NCBI GenBank assembly: GCA_002917075.1
Contig: NTMA01000015.1
Span: 186,001-250,000 of the forward strand
DNA: 64,000 nt
Direction: 5' to 3'
Source of the DNA: Hawksworthiomyces lignivorus
Lineage: Eukaryota > Ascomycota > Sordariomycetes > Ophiostomatales > Ophiostomataceae
A program made the position numbers and the translations under genes. Positions 12,762 to 23,739 of the stretch are shown in pieces (positions within the stretch are counted from its first letter, which is position 1; each line of letters begins with the position of its first letter). Below the pieces are notes generated by a model, which saw only the letters and a list, made by a program, of their open reading frames with translations, ran no database searches and was not told the origin of the DNA.

Positions 12762-15700
12762 TCTCGGGATGCGGGCCCGTGCAGCTGCGGAGTGAGCTGT
12801 GCTTTTCCGAAGCGACCGTGGCGACAGGTGTTTCTTGACCTCGACTTCGAGGTGCCAGTCGTAGCACTGTCGACCGTTTAACGTGGCAATATATGCCGTG
12901 GCCTTCACCTTTGTTGTCGAAATGAGAGAAGGGAAAACGTATCTGAGTCAAAGATACTGTCACAACAATAACAACCGAAAAATCCCGTGAGATATAGAGT
13001 ATAAAAGCCAAAGGAAAAAAAAAAAAAGAAAAGAAAAGCGAAAAATAGGCAACAGATGAAGCTAAGTGAATAGCTTCATCTACGGAGCCTCCAAATAGTA
13101 AATATCTTTCAGGGAAGCGAAAACCCAGTTGAAATCGTACACCAACAACCCGGGCAAGCCCAGGGAAACTAAAGCTCGACGACAACAGTATAAAAGAATC
13201 TCAGTCGAAGAGATCTTAGTCAATTGAAAAGAGGAGAAAAAGAGAAGACTTAGAATAAGGAAGAAGAATAATAAAGAGAGGAAAGAAACACAAGAGGAGC
13301 CCGCCAAGATGAAAATCAAGCAAGAGACTAAATGGGGATGCGGGAGTCTCGGCTAGGATAACCCATCTGCATCGTATAAAAGAAAAGAGACAGCAGGAAA
13401 ATAAGACTGCTCATACAACAAACTTTGGTGTGCTCATTGAGCAAGTCAGACAAGAAAAGGTAAGAAAAGAAAGATGAAGGACAGGACAATAGTCTGGAGG
13501 ATGGCAAGAAGGGACGAGACTGCCAAGCAGCCAAGCTCGTTAAAGGCGACGATCTAGATATGCAGAGAAGAGAGAGCCACACTACTTTACTGGAATTCAA
13601 AAAGGCTTCCACTATTCAGGACCATCTTGCCCTTTCGCCTTTTTGGCTATGTAGCCGATCCGGCTGCCGGTTCCTAAATCGCTTGTGCTTTTGCTCCCTT
13701 CCATCACGAATTGTCCGTGTCGTGGGGGAAGGCAAATCTTCTCAGCACATGGCCCTGCTCGTGTTTTTCCTTTGCATGTTTCCATAGAAATCGACGCTAC
13801 GATGAGACCGAGCCTGACGGGTAGCAGTCGATCAGGAACCGTATTGTGACATGCCGACAGCCAAAAGAGGCCTGACCAGAAGGCCTTGTGTTGCACACAG
13901 AGGACGGGGTGTAAGAGATCGACAGATAGGGGGGGAGCGCGGGCCTTGAAAACGGGCACGCAGCCGAATACCTTACAACAGTCTAGTTGTGAGGATTCTT
14001 CGAATAGGCTTGTCTTGTTCATAACTTCTCGCCATAGCTCTCTTCCTTTTTCTTGGTCTGCTTTTGCAATTGATTTTTAGTTAATTTCTAATTCCTGTCA
14101 AATGTGAAAGCCTCTTACAAGATAATACGTTCTGACTCTTTTTCTTTTTCTGTGTTTCCCGCAGAACAGGTACAGCTTTTTGAAACGTGAGATGAGTTAC
14201 ATCCCGCGATATGACTGACTGTCAAATAATTGTCATCCTCTGTGAACCACCGCCCCGGCGGTCCGTTCTCAAAAGAATTGTCATTCTAGTTTTTGGGTTA
14301 GGTTAACCAAACAAACAAGCAAAAAACAACCGCATGCAGTTTGTTATGGTTCTTTAGAGAAATTTTATGAAAAAGCATGAGAAGGAACTGCTGGCTTTGC
14401 AAAAAGCAGTGCTGGCGAAATATTCCCTTCTTTTTCATGTTCTCTCATCGGCCTCCCCCTCCCCCCCGTCACCGAGTGTTTGATCTCCGCCACAAAAATG
14501 TCTTTCGCCTTGCCTCGGGCATTTTAGCCTGCGGATCATGGCTCGATGCACGGCCGCAAAAATCCAAGAGAGACATACGAGTGCGATTGCGAAGCAGAGA
14601 GCTGGCGGCGAAGTTCAGACCTTGGCATGCGCTGCGGTCCAGAATAGAGAGGAAGAGGTTTATCCCCCAAGGCGATCGCTGTCCCATAACGCCAAACGTT
14701 TATGCGGAGTCGCCAGTCTTGCTTCGATATCAGCCTCTTCCCATGGTCTGCTCCTGGCCTGTCCTTGCCAGCCCTTGGCCTACCTTTGAGTTTTTGAGTT
14801 TATTTCGCTCTTCTCTGGTCTACTCGCTTTCTAGAAGATGAGAGCATCGCAAATCGCGGCGACCCGAGACGGATGCGGCAGTGTCCCAAAAACTGTATTC
14901 GGCCCTAGGTTTATCGTACCGTATATACGTGCTTTCAGACTCGTGCATCCACTGGTTTGGCGACTCTGGGAAGTATCCTATTTCTCCGACACAGTGAAAA
15001 CGCGATATCAGATGCAGGTCTAGAAGAGGCAGGCTGCGGATCTAGGTGAAATTCCCTCCCTTTCTGGACGCCCTCCCAGGCATGCAGCGAGATAAGCTTG
15101 CTTCTGCATCTACAGGGAATACCCAGCAGGCACACTACCGACGTCGAGCAAACGAGTATATATGCTCTCCCTTCTCTTTTCACCCTGTCTTCATTTAGGC
15201 TATCCAGATTTTCTGGTCAAGGAAGATTCCACCTGTGTCTTCGACGTGCAGATTCCAACAGCAATCGCATCCTCAGAGAGAGAGACGCGGTCTGCAGTGA
15301 CGTTCTTTGAGCACACTTGTGAAACCCCCCCTGCGCAGAGAGATTTCCGTGCTGGCGTTGGCTTGCTTTTTATCGTCTGCTCGAAAATCTCTCGTAAACT
15401 TGTCTAAATGGCTGTCGTCATTGTAGGGCATGGAGAATAGGACTGTTCATCAGCACAAGAGAGCATATCTGTTGGCCACTGCACAGCAAATCATACACAA
15501 GCCAAATTCCTGGGAAAAAAGACAGCAGATTCTTCCACAGCCGAGCGAGGATTGCGCGTCGTGTACTGTTGTTCTTCTGGCCCCGTTTGCCATGAAACAA
15601 AGCAGATCACTCGGCAGGCATTCCGAAAACAAAATGTTGACGAGCACAAAGGGAATACAGCAAACAAAGGGCATCATATCCATGTATGTCGTTGTCTGCT

Positions 15701-16025
15701 TCAACGACACAGTCTAATCACATAGTTGCTGAGCATATTTCATCGTGCACTACTCTGTAGAGGTTTGGTTTCTTATTAGATTTTTTTGCTACAGTACTGC
15801 TTCTATGAGTAAATGAAAGTAAGAAAAAAAATGGGTAGTGACAAAGAAAAAAAAATAAATCCGTCGTGGTATCGTTTTTACCGGTCCCCCTTTTCACTGC
15901 CGCTCCGTATACCCGGCGCCGCGCTTTTTTTTGTAGTCTTACACTTGTTAGGTGGTTGTACAATGGTCTAAATGCGTCTCATCTTCTCGTCTCTCCCCTC
16001 TTCTCCCCGGGGAGTCTCCCGCGTC
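12762..16025. other. Gene-poor spacer (3.3 kb)
   Basis: No supported gene was found between the membrane protein and ALG6. Candidates looked at include plus-strand ORFs at 13560-13787 and 14377-14841 and minus-strand ORFs at 12742-13185, 13328-13612 and 15450-15710. They are short, domain-free and mutually overlapping. The 12930-13330 part is purine-rich and likely the leader or promoter of the membrane protein. A C/T-rich stretch lies at 14440-14470. Confidence 0.5.
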
Positions 16026-18011
16026 TCACTGGGACTTCTTCTCCGCGCTGGCCTTGCCCTTGCCGGCGGCCGCCGAAGAGGCGGTCCAGGACCGTGGCAG
16101 CAGCTCGCTCTCGGCCAGCAGGCGCCACATGCACCAGAGGTAGCAGATGCCGAAGCCGGCGGCGCCGACGCCGACGTTGGCGACGACCCACAGGTCAGGC
16201 TTCTCTGGCGGCGGCACGAGGGCGCGCTCGAGCACGTGCCAGACGGCCATGGCCAGATAAAAAGGCGCATGGACGAGGAAGGCGCCCCACAGCGGCTTGG
16301 TGCTTCTAGTGCCGCTGCTGCTGCTCTCGCTGCCGCCGTCGTCGCCGGCGGCGCCGGGAAAGTAGGCCGCGAGGGAGGTCGGGGGCAGGCCCAGCAGGTA
16401 GGCCCACAGCAGAGTGAGGACGGCGTAGGGGACGCGCAGGTCGACGCGCTGCAGCAGGGGGAAGAGGGTCCAGGCGGCGAGCAGGTTGGCGAAGCCGACC
16501 CAGGCGCGGGTGTCGCGGGCGAGGCCGCCGGCGCCGGCGAGCAGCAGGGTCATGGGCAGCAGGGGCAGCAGGACGCTCTTCTCGTGGACCTGGTAGCTGA
16601 AGAGGAAGAAGCCCCAGGCGGTGGCGGCAAAGGCGTAGGGCAGCAGCAGGCGGTGCGGCCGCAGCAGCAGCACCAGGTTGGGCGGCAGGATGGCGGCCAG
16701 CGTGGCGGCCAGCGACGCCCGCTGCAGCAGCGCCGGCGGGTAGCCTTTGAGCTTGACGACGGCGTTGGCGGCGCACCAGAAGTTGGCCACCTTGTCCTCG
16801 AAGAGGCCACGCGCAAAGGGAAACACGCGGTGCACCATCTGGGCGAGCTGCTCGACGACCGGATAATAAAAAGCCTGGGGGTCGAGGTGCGCGGCGAGGG
16901 CGGCGGGCACGAGCGGCAGGGGCGGCACCGGGGCACCGGCGGCGAGCTCGGGCCGCGAGCGGATGCCCCGGCGGACGTCGTAGAGGGTGCCGGCGACGAT
17001 GGGCAGCAGCAGCAGCGCAAAGGCGGCGGCGGTGACGGCAGCGATGGCCAGGAGCCGCCCCACGCGGATGCGGGGCCGCAGGCAGTTGCCCAGCAAGAAA
17101 GCAAACACGGACAGCGCGTAGTAGAGGGCCATCTGCTTGAAGCCCAGGGCGCCGACGAAGAAGACGGCGGCCCAGAGGAAGCGGCCGGCCAGCATGCTCG
17201 ACATGCTCGCGGTGACGAGGCCCAGCATGACCGTGTTGTACTGGAAGTGCACATGATCAATCAGGATGGTGGCAGGCTGCAGAAGGATGGCGACGAGAGC
17301 GACCGACGCGGTCCAGGAGGCGACGCCATTGAGACGGCTGAAGCGGCGCACGAAGACGACGACGGCCGGAATGTAGATGAGGTACTCGGAGACGAAGACG
17401 GTACCGCGCATGAACACCTTGAGACCAGGGTCTTCCAGGCCGCGAGACGTGTGCAGGGCAAACCAGGACGGGTCAATCAGCGAGCCGACGCGGCCGAGCA
17501 GCCAGCTGTGGTAGGCCGTTAGCGGCGGGTAGTCGAGACCCCACCACTCGAGGTCGTGGAAGTACCACTGGGAGATGGGGAGGTGGGTGGTGATTTCGAG
17601 CCAGTGGCGCTGGGCCTCGTAGTCGCCGAACATTGGCGGTTTCTGGAAGCCTGAGAGACAGATGGCAGTTTAGTACAACAAAAGCTCTGCTGAAAGGCGA
17701 CAGACGGCCTTGCATATTCCCATCATCTCCATCATCGTGACCTTACCGGAGTATCCCCACAAACCAGCAGCCCAGCGGAACAGGCCCACGGCCATCAAGA
17801 TCAGAGGCAAGAGCTCCCATTGGGAGACGGATCCCCTTGCCGGCCAGAGGAAGGCGGCGAGAGGAAACGCCGGCGAGCGCGAGAGCCCTTCAGCAGGCCG
17901 CAGACCAACTCCGCTGCTGCTGCTGGCAGCGGAATCGAACATGGCCTGGCCGCCTCCTATCTTCTTGGCTTTCCGGCGCGGTTTGTGTGGTGAAGGTGCT
18001 GGACCGGCCAT
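16026..18011 (-). CDS. alg6: ALG6 dolichyl-P-Glc:Man9GlcNAc2-PP-dolichol alpha-1,3-glucosyltransferase
   Basis: Two exons, 18011-17747 and 17650-16026, encode 629 residues. The 96-bp intron starts GTAAGG and ends CTCTCAG; joining restores WGYSGFQKPPMFGDYEAQRHW. This motif plus LDYPPLTAYHSWLLG (about residue 130) is diagnostic of ALG6 rather than ALG8. The rest is a polytopic membrane protein with many hydrophobic helices, as expected for a GT-C glycosyltransferase. The acidic EL1 motif GDYEAQRHW holds the presumed catalytic aspartate. It adds the first glucose to the lipid-linked oligosaccharide in the ER lumen, before N-glycan transfer. A basic and Ser-rich N-terminal tail (about 1-45) is extra. 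The start at 18011 (MAGPAPSPHKPRRK) was preferred over an ATG at 18038. The gene is divergent from palC across a 1-kb promoter region. Confidence 0.93.
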
Positions 18012-18630
18012 TTTGACGAAAAAAACCCTTGCTCGCAAGATTTCCAGTGACGCTCGCGACAGAGAAGGATGAGCAGACGAGGATGGGAAGCTCGGGAGGC
18101 GGCAGCAGATTCGATGTCGAGATAGGGGGGGTAGAGCTAGTTCAGATCGCGGCCGTCATTGGGAAGCGAAGAGGCGGAGCGAGGAGGATGAAAGACGAAG
18201 AAACCTGCAGGAGCCTGCGGTAGAGCGAATTGACGTTCCTGGGATGTCGTCTGCTCCAGACCGTGCTGTGTACCTCGTAGGGAGTGAGATGGAATGGTTG
18301 AGAGTTTGTTGGCAAAATGAAGCTACGTCGGTTGAGGGAAGTCGAAATGTGGCCTGGCCTGCTAGTAGGTAGGTAGGGGTAGTTTACTATTACTTAGGTA
18401 TCTTACTCCGTACTACTCAATGCGATTAATTAAAATTAACGACAGCAACCGTTTTTAGCGCAGGTACGTCGCTGTTGCAACGTTGGCAGCCTGCTGGAAC
18501 GGCACTTTGACTCGCCCAGCGCCTGATTGGCCAGTAGGCTAAACCCTGGTCACGGCGTTTCTTTCTCAATGTAGCGCCTAATACTTCTAGAAGACGCATA
18601 GTAGCAGCGGCATTAACAGCGAAGTAGTGC

Positions 18631-18700
18631 AGTACAATGCAGTGCAGCGCAGTACAGTGCAGTGCTATGCAGCCCAGTGGAGCGCCATGCACTGTAGCGC
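18631..18700. repeat. Degenerate 10-bp tandem repeat, about seven copies
   Basis: Read in tens from 18631, the blocks are AGTACAATGC, AGTGCAGCGC, AGTACAGTGC, AGTGCTATGC, AGCCCAGTGG, AGCGCCATGC and ACTGTAGCGC, around a consensus AGTRCARTGC. The period is one helical turn. It is visible directly in the sequence and lies about 300-365 bp upstream of the palC start. Confidence 0.75.
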
Positions 18701-18754
18701 AGCGCCCCTCCTGCCTCTCCACCCCACTCCCCGCCAAAAACTCGGCGCCCAGAG

Positions 18755-18878
18755 CTTGGCAGAGCTCGCCAGGCTGGCTGACTGACTGACTGACTCCCTC
18801 CAGGACGTTCCAGCCGAGCTCAATCTTTGGATGCTGGACCGAGCGGCGCTGCAAGAACAAAAAGGGGAGGCACCTGGC
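18755..18878. promoter_or_regulatory. Cluster of PacC-type GCCARG sites upstream of palC
   Basis: The PacC consensus 5'-GCCARG-3' occurs as CTTGGC (minus) at 18755-18760, GCCAGG (plus) at 18768-18773 and CCTGGC (minus) at 18873-18878. A fourth, CCTGGC, lies at 18353-18358. Three sites in 124 bp, 117-240 bp upstream of the palC ATG, is more than the roughly one per kb expected by chance. PacC binding to this hexamer is established in Aspergillus; regulation of this gene by it is inference. Confidence 0.4.
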
Positions 18879-18994
18879 CTGAAAATGAGCCTCTACATGT
18901 GCACGAGATCTTATCTCTTTCATCACCATCTTGCTATCTGTTCCGTTGATTGACGAAGACACGTGGGAGCGGGGCTTCCTCGAGATCCGCAGAC

Positions 18995-20741
18995 ATGCCC
19001 TTCCCCTTTGTCCTTCCCACCACTTCGGCATTTGCCTTTACCAGTGCCTTTGCCTGTCCGACGCATCCGTCTCTGTTGCGGACGGCGTCGACCTACCGCG
19101 GCATCGTCCGGGACACCCTCAAGAAGCACAAGCGGCTGCCGCCGGAGGCCCAGGCTGCCAACCTGGGCCTCGTCGTGTCGAGCCTGCAGAACTACCTGCC
19201 GTACCTGTTTGCCATTGCAGACGGCCTCAACGGCGGCGGCGCCGGAACGGGCGTGCGGGTTGTGCCGCTGAGCGGCGGCGCCGGCAGTGCTGGTGACGGC
19301 CAGCCTGGCGGCAAGTCCTCGTCAGCAGCGGCAGCAGCGGCGTCGTCTTCGTTTGTCGTCGAGTGGCGGCCGACGCTGGCGGACTCGCGGCTGCCGGGCA
19401 AGGAGCCGCCGCGGGTGCGGGTGCGGGCGGTGGACCACGAGGTGGCGTTTGCGCTGGCGGCGCTTGGCCACGCGCACACGCTGCAGGCGCGGGCGGCGCT
19501 GCAGCCGCTGTACGTGGCGGCGTCCGTCGTGCCCGTAGGCGCGCAGCAGCGCCTGGCCGCCATCACGGCCGCCACGCGCCACCTGCTGGACGCGGCTATG
19601 GTGTTTGGCTTCGCGGCGGACACCGCGGCCGCGTCGTCCGCATCCTCGTACTTTGCGCCGCCGCCGCCGCCCGCGCCCGAGATCGCCGAGCCCGCGCTGC
19701 GCGCGCTCGCCGCGCTCGCCCTCGCCGAAGCCACCCTGCTGGCCGTCCTCCGCGACGACCCCTACCCGGCCGCCGTCGCCCAGGACCGCAACGAGCACGA
19801 CCGCGAGTGGATGTACAAGGCCCCCGACCTGCCCAAGGTCCGCGCCCACCTGTTTGCCCGCCTGTGTGTCGCCGCCGCCGAGCACGCCGCGCAGGCCCGC
19901 GGCGCCGTGGCGGGCGCTGGCGGTGGCGGCGGCTCCTTGAGCCCCGCCTTTCTGCGATACCTCGACGACCTGCAGCACACCTGCCGTGCCAAGGCCTGCC
20001 GCTTCTTCGCCATCGACGCTGACCTCGGCGGCCAGACCGGCACCGCCCTCGCCTGGGCCCACGCCGCCCTGCACGAGCTGGGCGTCGACGTGGCCGAAGA
20101 CAGCGCGGCCACGGGAGGTGGCGCAGGCGGCAGCAGCGGCGGCGGCGGCGGCGGCGGCAAGTCCAAGGGCCGCCCGGGCCTGCTCAGCCGCTTCAAAAAG
20201 GAGCGCACTGAGAAGCGCGAAGACCGCCGCGTCGAACGCGGCCTCGGTTGGGGCGCTGATGCCGGCCGGCTCGAGGAGATCCGCGTCCTGGAGATGCTGG
20301 ACGCCAAGTGGACCAAGCAGAACGATACGGTGTGTTCCCTTCTCTCCCCACAGCTCACGTGCTTGGACTTGTACATTTCTTTCGTGAGATCTCTCCAGCT
20401 GACACGCTCAGATGAATACGCAGCGCATACCGCCAAGCGGCCCGCTCCTGGCGCAGATGCCGCTGGGCCGCGAGGTCCACGCCGTCAAGGAGATGGCCCG
20501 CCCGGCCTTGGATCCGACCGTGCTCGAAGCCATGCGCGCGCCGCCAGATCCCCTGGACCAGCTGGAGGACGACGGTCTGGATGCAGGCCGCGCCAGCAGC
20601 TCGGACGACGATGTCGACGACCATGCCGCAGGCGAGTCGATCCTGTCAGACGCATCCACCGTCGTGGGAGGCTACCCAGGAACGCCAGAGAGCCATTCCG
20701 GGAGCAGCGGCGGAAGAATAGGGAGGGGCTCATATTACTGA
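18995..20741 (+). CDS. palC: PalC, pH-response regulator (BRO1 domain)
   Basis: Two exons, 18995-20329 and 20412-20741, encode 554 residues. The 82-bp intron (GTGTGT...CTCAG) falls at QNDT|MNTQ, and the second exon continues [16 protein letters not shown], a conserved PalC C-terminal motif. The N-terminus [19 protein letters not shown] with [18 protein letters not shown] and [11 protein letters not shown] is the PalC-type start of a BRO1 domain. In the ambient-pH pathway PalC links PalH/PalF signalling at the plasma membrane to ESCRT-III (Vps32), enabling processing of PacC by PalB. Alanine/serine and glycine-rich insertions (about 75-120 and 385-400) interrupt the domain. The acidic tail ends in a Ser/Gly-rich segment. 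The first ATG in the frame (18950) lies 15 codons upstream, but MPFPF matches the family's usual start. Confidence 0.93.
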
Positions 20742-21021
20742 TAAAATCCTTCGTTTTCGAATTGGTTTATTTAAGAGCGGTTATACAAAAACCTTTGCCA
20801 ATTATGCCATGCAATTCCTGTAAATCCCAGTCTTTTAGAATACCACCAACAAACGCCATGTCTTTTCCTCATTTCCCTTGGTCGTGTAGTCTTCATGGGT
20901 ATCACACATCTCGTGGTCGTCTAGTCTTACAAATCGGCTTTTCTTTTACTTACGCTTTTGCTTGGGCCGGCAGCCCCTTTTCACTCTCCCTTGTTCCCTT
21001 AGTTGGTTGGTTTGCCTTCGC

Positions 21022-22946
21022 TCAGACAATGACCAGCCGGTCGACCTCGTCCTTGGCGATCTCGATCACCCGCTGGCACGTGTGCTTGGTGCCGGGCGGC
21101 AGCTTCACGTACCCGCACACCTCGCCGCTGCGGATCATGGCCGAGTCGATGGCCGCGTCCATGGCCGCGTGCCGCATGTTGGCGCGCGCCTGCATCATGT
21201 TGGCAATGTCCTTGAGGCCGTAGTGCACCGTGATCATGCCCGGCAGGCTGCCGTCGAAGAGCGTGGCAAGGGCTGCGCTGAGGCCGTTCCCGCCGTTCCC
21301 GCCGCCGCTCTTCTCAGCATCGCTGCCGCCGCCCTGCTGGCCGCCCTCGGCGCTCTGCTTGGGCGGCGCTTCCGCCGGCGGGCGGGCCGCGGCGCTATCT
21401 TCGGGCGAGGTCTCGGAGCGGTCTAGGTGGATGCCGTAGACATCCATCTTGAGCAGGGCGCGCACGACCAGGCGCCACAGCGGCGGCTGCACGGCGCTGT
21501 GCTCCATGGCGGACTGCTGCTGGCAGAAGCCGTCCCAGTCCGACAGGTGGCCCCACACGCCGCCGTACTCGGCCAGCGAGATGGTCAGCTTCTCCTGCGC
21601 GGCCGCCGCCCGCGCCGCCTCCGCGTCCACCATGGCCACGATGCGCCGGTACGCGTGCGCGATCGACGGCAGCAGCGCCCCCAGGATCATCAGGTTCTGG
21701 TACGCCTGCAGCGGCGGCCGGTAGTCCAGGTCCATAAAGTTGGGCGGCGAGCAGCTCGGGCACAGCACCGTGTCGTGCGCTGTGTGAGCCGCGTTGCGCG
21801 CCACCGCCATCGCCGGGCCCACCGCGTCCGGCAGGTGCTGCAGCGAGTCCAGCGCCAGGTACAGCCGCGCCAGGCACCCGCACACCCGGTTCGGCGCTGT
21901 CAGCAGCCACGCCGCCGACGCCTTGTGGACGTTCTCCATGTCGCTGGCGAGCGAGACGGCGTCCTTGGCACCAGCGCCGTCGCCTGCGCCGGCCCCTGCT
22001 CCCCATGCCTGTGCCTGGCCCGGGCTGTATTGAGCCGTCGCTGGCGTTGCTGCGGAAGACAATGTCCCGGCAGTAGTGGCGTCCGACATCCCAGTCGCTG
22101 CTGCTGCTGACGCGGCTGTTTCGGCCGGGGTCGAGCCTGATGCCGACAGTGCTGGCGGGGACGCATTTGCAGCTGCGTCAGACGCGCCAGGTGAGATAAT
22201 CTGCGAGGTAGCAGGAGGTGGAAGACCGCTAGCCAAGGAATCTATCGTGTGCCCGCCAAAGTCTAAGCTGGAAAAGTCTAGGCCAAATAAGCTCCGGGGA
22301 AAATGCTTCTGGTACGTGGGATGTGGACCCGGCGAATGGAGATCCGGACGCTGCTGAACAGGAGCCTGGACGGGAGCCTGTATGGGAGCTTGAGGGGCTG
22401 GTGTTGGTGCTGCTGCCACCGTGGGTGGTGTGGGGAGGTTTCCCTGGAACTGAGGAAAGGTATCCAGCTCGGCGTCGCTGATGCCAATGAAATCGAACAA
22501 ATTAAAGCCCGGCGAGGTAGCCTGGTCGGCCAGGATTGACAAGCCAACGTCTCCATCTGGCATATGCCGGCCCGGCTCATCCGAAGCCACCTCAGAAGAC
22601 CCGGGTGCATCAATGGGTGCAGGAATCTCCAATGCTTCTATGGCTTCATCTACGACTGGCTCTGCGTCTTCGAGACGAGGCCGCTTACGAGGCCGACCCA
22701 TGGGCTTCTGGGCCGAGTAGACGCAGGCGATGCCCTCCCGCTTGCAGCGGCGGCAGCCATCTTGCTCCTTGGAGCAAGCTAGCTTGCGGGTACCTATGAT
22801 GGTGAGCAGTGGGAACATGAAAATAGTAACACAGACTTAAATCTTGTTTAAAAAAAGAAAGTTGGAGAGAGAAAATACGCACGGCATTCATCACAGGCCC
22901 GTCTCTTCTTAGCTTCAGAAGAAGTCTCCGGCTGTGTCTGGGTCAT
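21022..22946 (-). CDS. Zn(II)2Cys6 transcription factor
   Basis: Two exons, 22946-22883 and 22793-21022, encode 611 residues. The 89-bp intron (GTGCGT...CATAG) splits the zinc cluster; joining gives [18 protein letters not shown], then [10 protein letters not shown], a complete six-cysteine Gal4-type motif starting near residue 18. A GRPRKRPR basic stretch follows directly. The middle (about 60-330) is low-complexity, rich in P, A, S and Q. The C-terminal third holds conserved-looking helices ([47 protein letters not shown]), similar to many fungal C6 regulators and perhaps to the AflR-type C-terminal domain, though I cannot confirm that. It is a nuclear DNA-binding regulator with unknown targets. 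No biosynthetic cluster surrounds it. It is divergent from ERB1 across about 0.8 kb. Confidence 0.88.
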
Positions 22947-23739
22947 AGTAGGGTGATTCACCAGACAATTAGTAAAGATGTAAATGCTTAAGAGGGGAAC
23001 AAGTAATATGCGTTAGAAGGACTGAATCCGAGTACGAGCATGAGCATGAGTTTGGAGAGAAAAAGATGGGGGGCAGCTCCAGAGCAAGGACTGGGCGATT
23101 GGATGGGACAACAGCCAAGCTATAACAGGAAAGTCAGCACCTAAAGAGAGAGCTAGGCACGGCTATTCATGACGTGGAGGAGCAATGGTGGATTGTCAAT
23201 TGAGGCTCAAGGACAAGGGCACACGGGGCAACTGAAATTTGTTGCTTGTCCATCTGGAGAGTCGAAAGGGTTAGAAAGGCGAGTTTAGAGAGGCAGAGGG
23301 AGAGGAGTGGTGAAGATCGAGGGAAGTGGGACAGACACTCTCGGAGACTTTTAATCTGCAGTTCTAGCGACCTGCCGGAGGAATAGAAGGCCATTACATG
23401 TGTAAGCTGACTTGCCAGGCTCGGAGACTTTTTTGCTAGCGATTGAAGTTCCTCTTTGGGCAAGTGGAACCGCTGTTAGTCAGCTACCATTATCGTAGGA
23501 AAGATAACGGAAGGCGGTGACCACTTTAGGATATCAATATATGCATATTTAGCTAGCGGGGCTGTTTAGAGCGGCAGAAAATTTGTTCCGCCAAAAAAAA
23601 AAAAAAAAAAAAGAGGACTTTGTTAGTAGGTCGTAAAATTTTAGTGAACGGTTGCCATTGCTGTTGGTGCTGCTACGGCTGCTGTTCACCATATTCAGCT
23701 CTTTGAAGAGAAAAATAACCCTCAAAAGCAGCGAACACA
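22947..23739. promoter_or_regulatory. Divergent C6-factor/ERB1 intergenic region
   Basis: This 793-bp region separates two outward-facing starts. It contains an A20 run at 23593-23612. A minus-strand ORF at 23167-23463 and one at 23549-23776 have no recognisable domain. No specific binding motif was recognised. Confidence 0.55.

Larger units (their letters stand above)
18012..18994. promoter_or_regulatory. Divergent ALG6/palC intergenic region
   Basis: This 983-bp region lies between two outward-facing starts and must carry both promoters. It contains a degenerate 10-bp tandem array (18631-18700), a CTGA tetranucleotide run (18778-18795) and four GCCARG-type hexamers. A minus-strand ORF at 18426-19031 crosses the palC start and is read as chance. 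Confidence 0.7.

Noticed and set aside
14377..14841. 154-residue plus-strand ORF
   Set aside because: No domain, unusual R/P-rich composition, competing frames open over the same bases.
15972..17522. 516-residue plus-strand ORF opposite ALG6
   Set aside because: It is rich in G, Q, A, E and R with no domain, and lies fully antisense to a clear ALG6 exon; GC-rich coding DNA leaves such open shadows.
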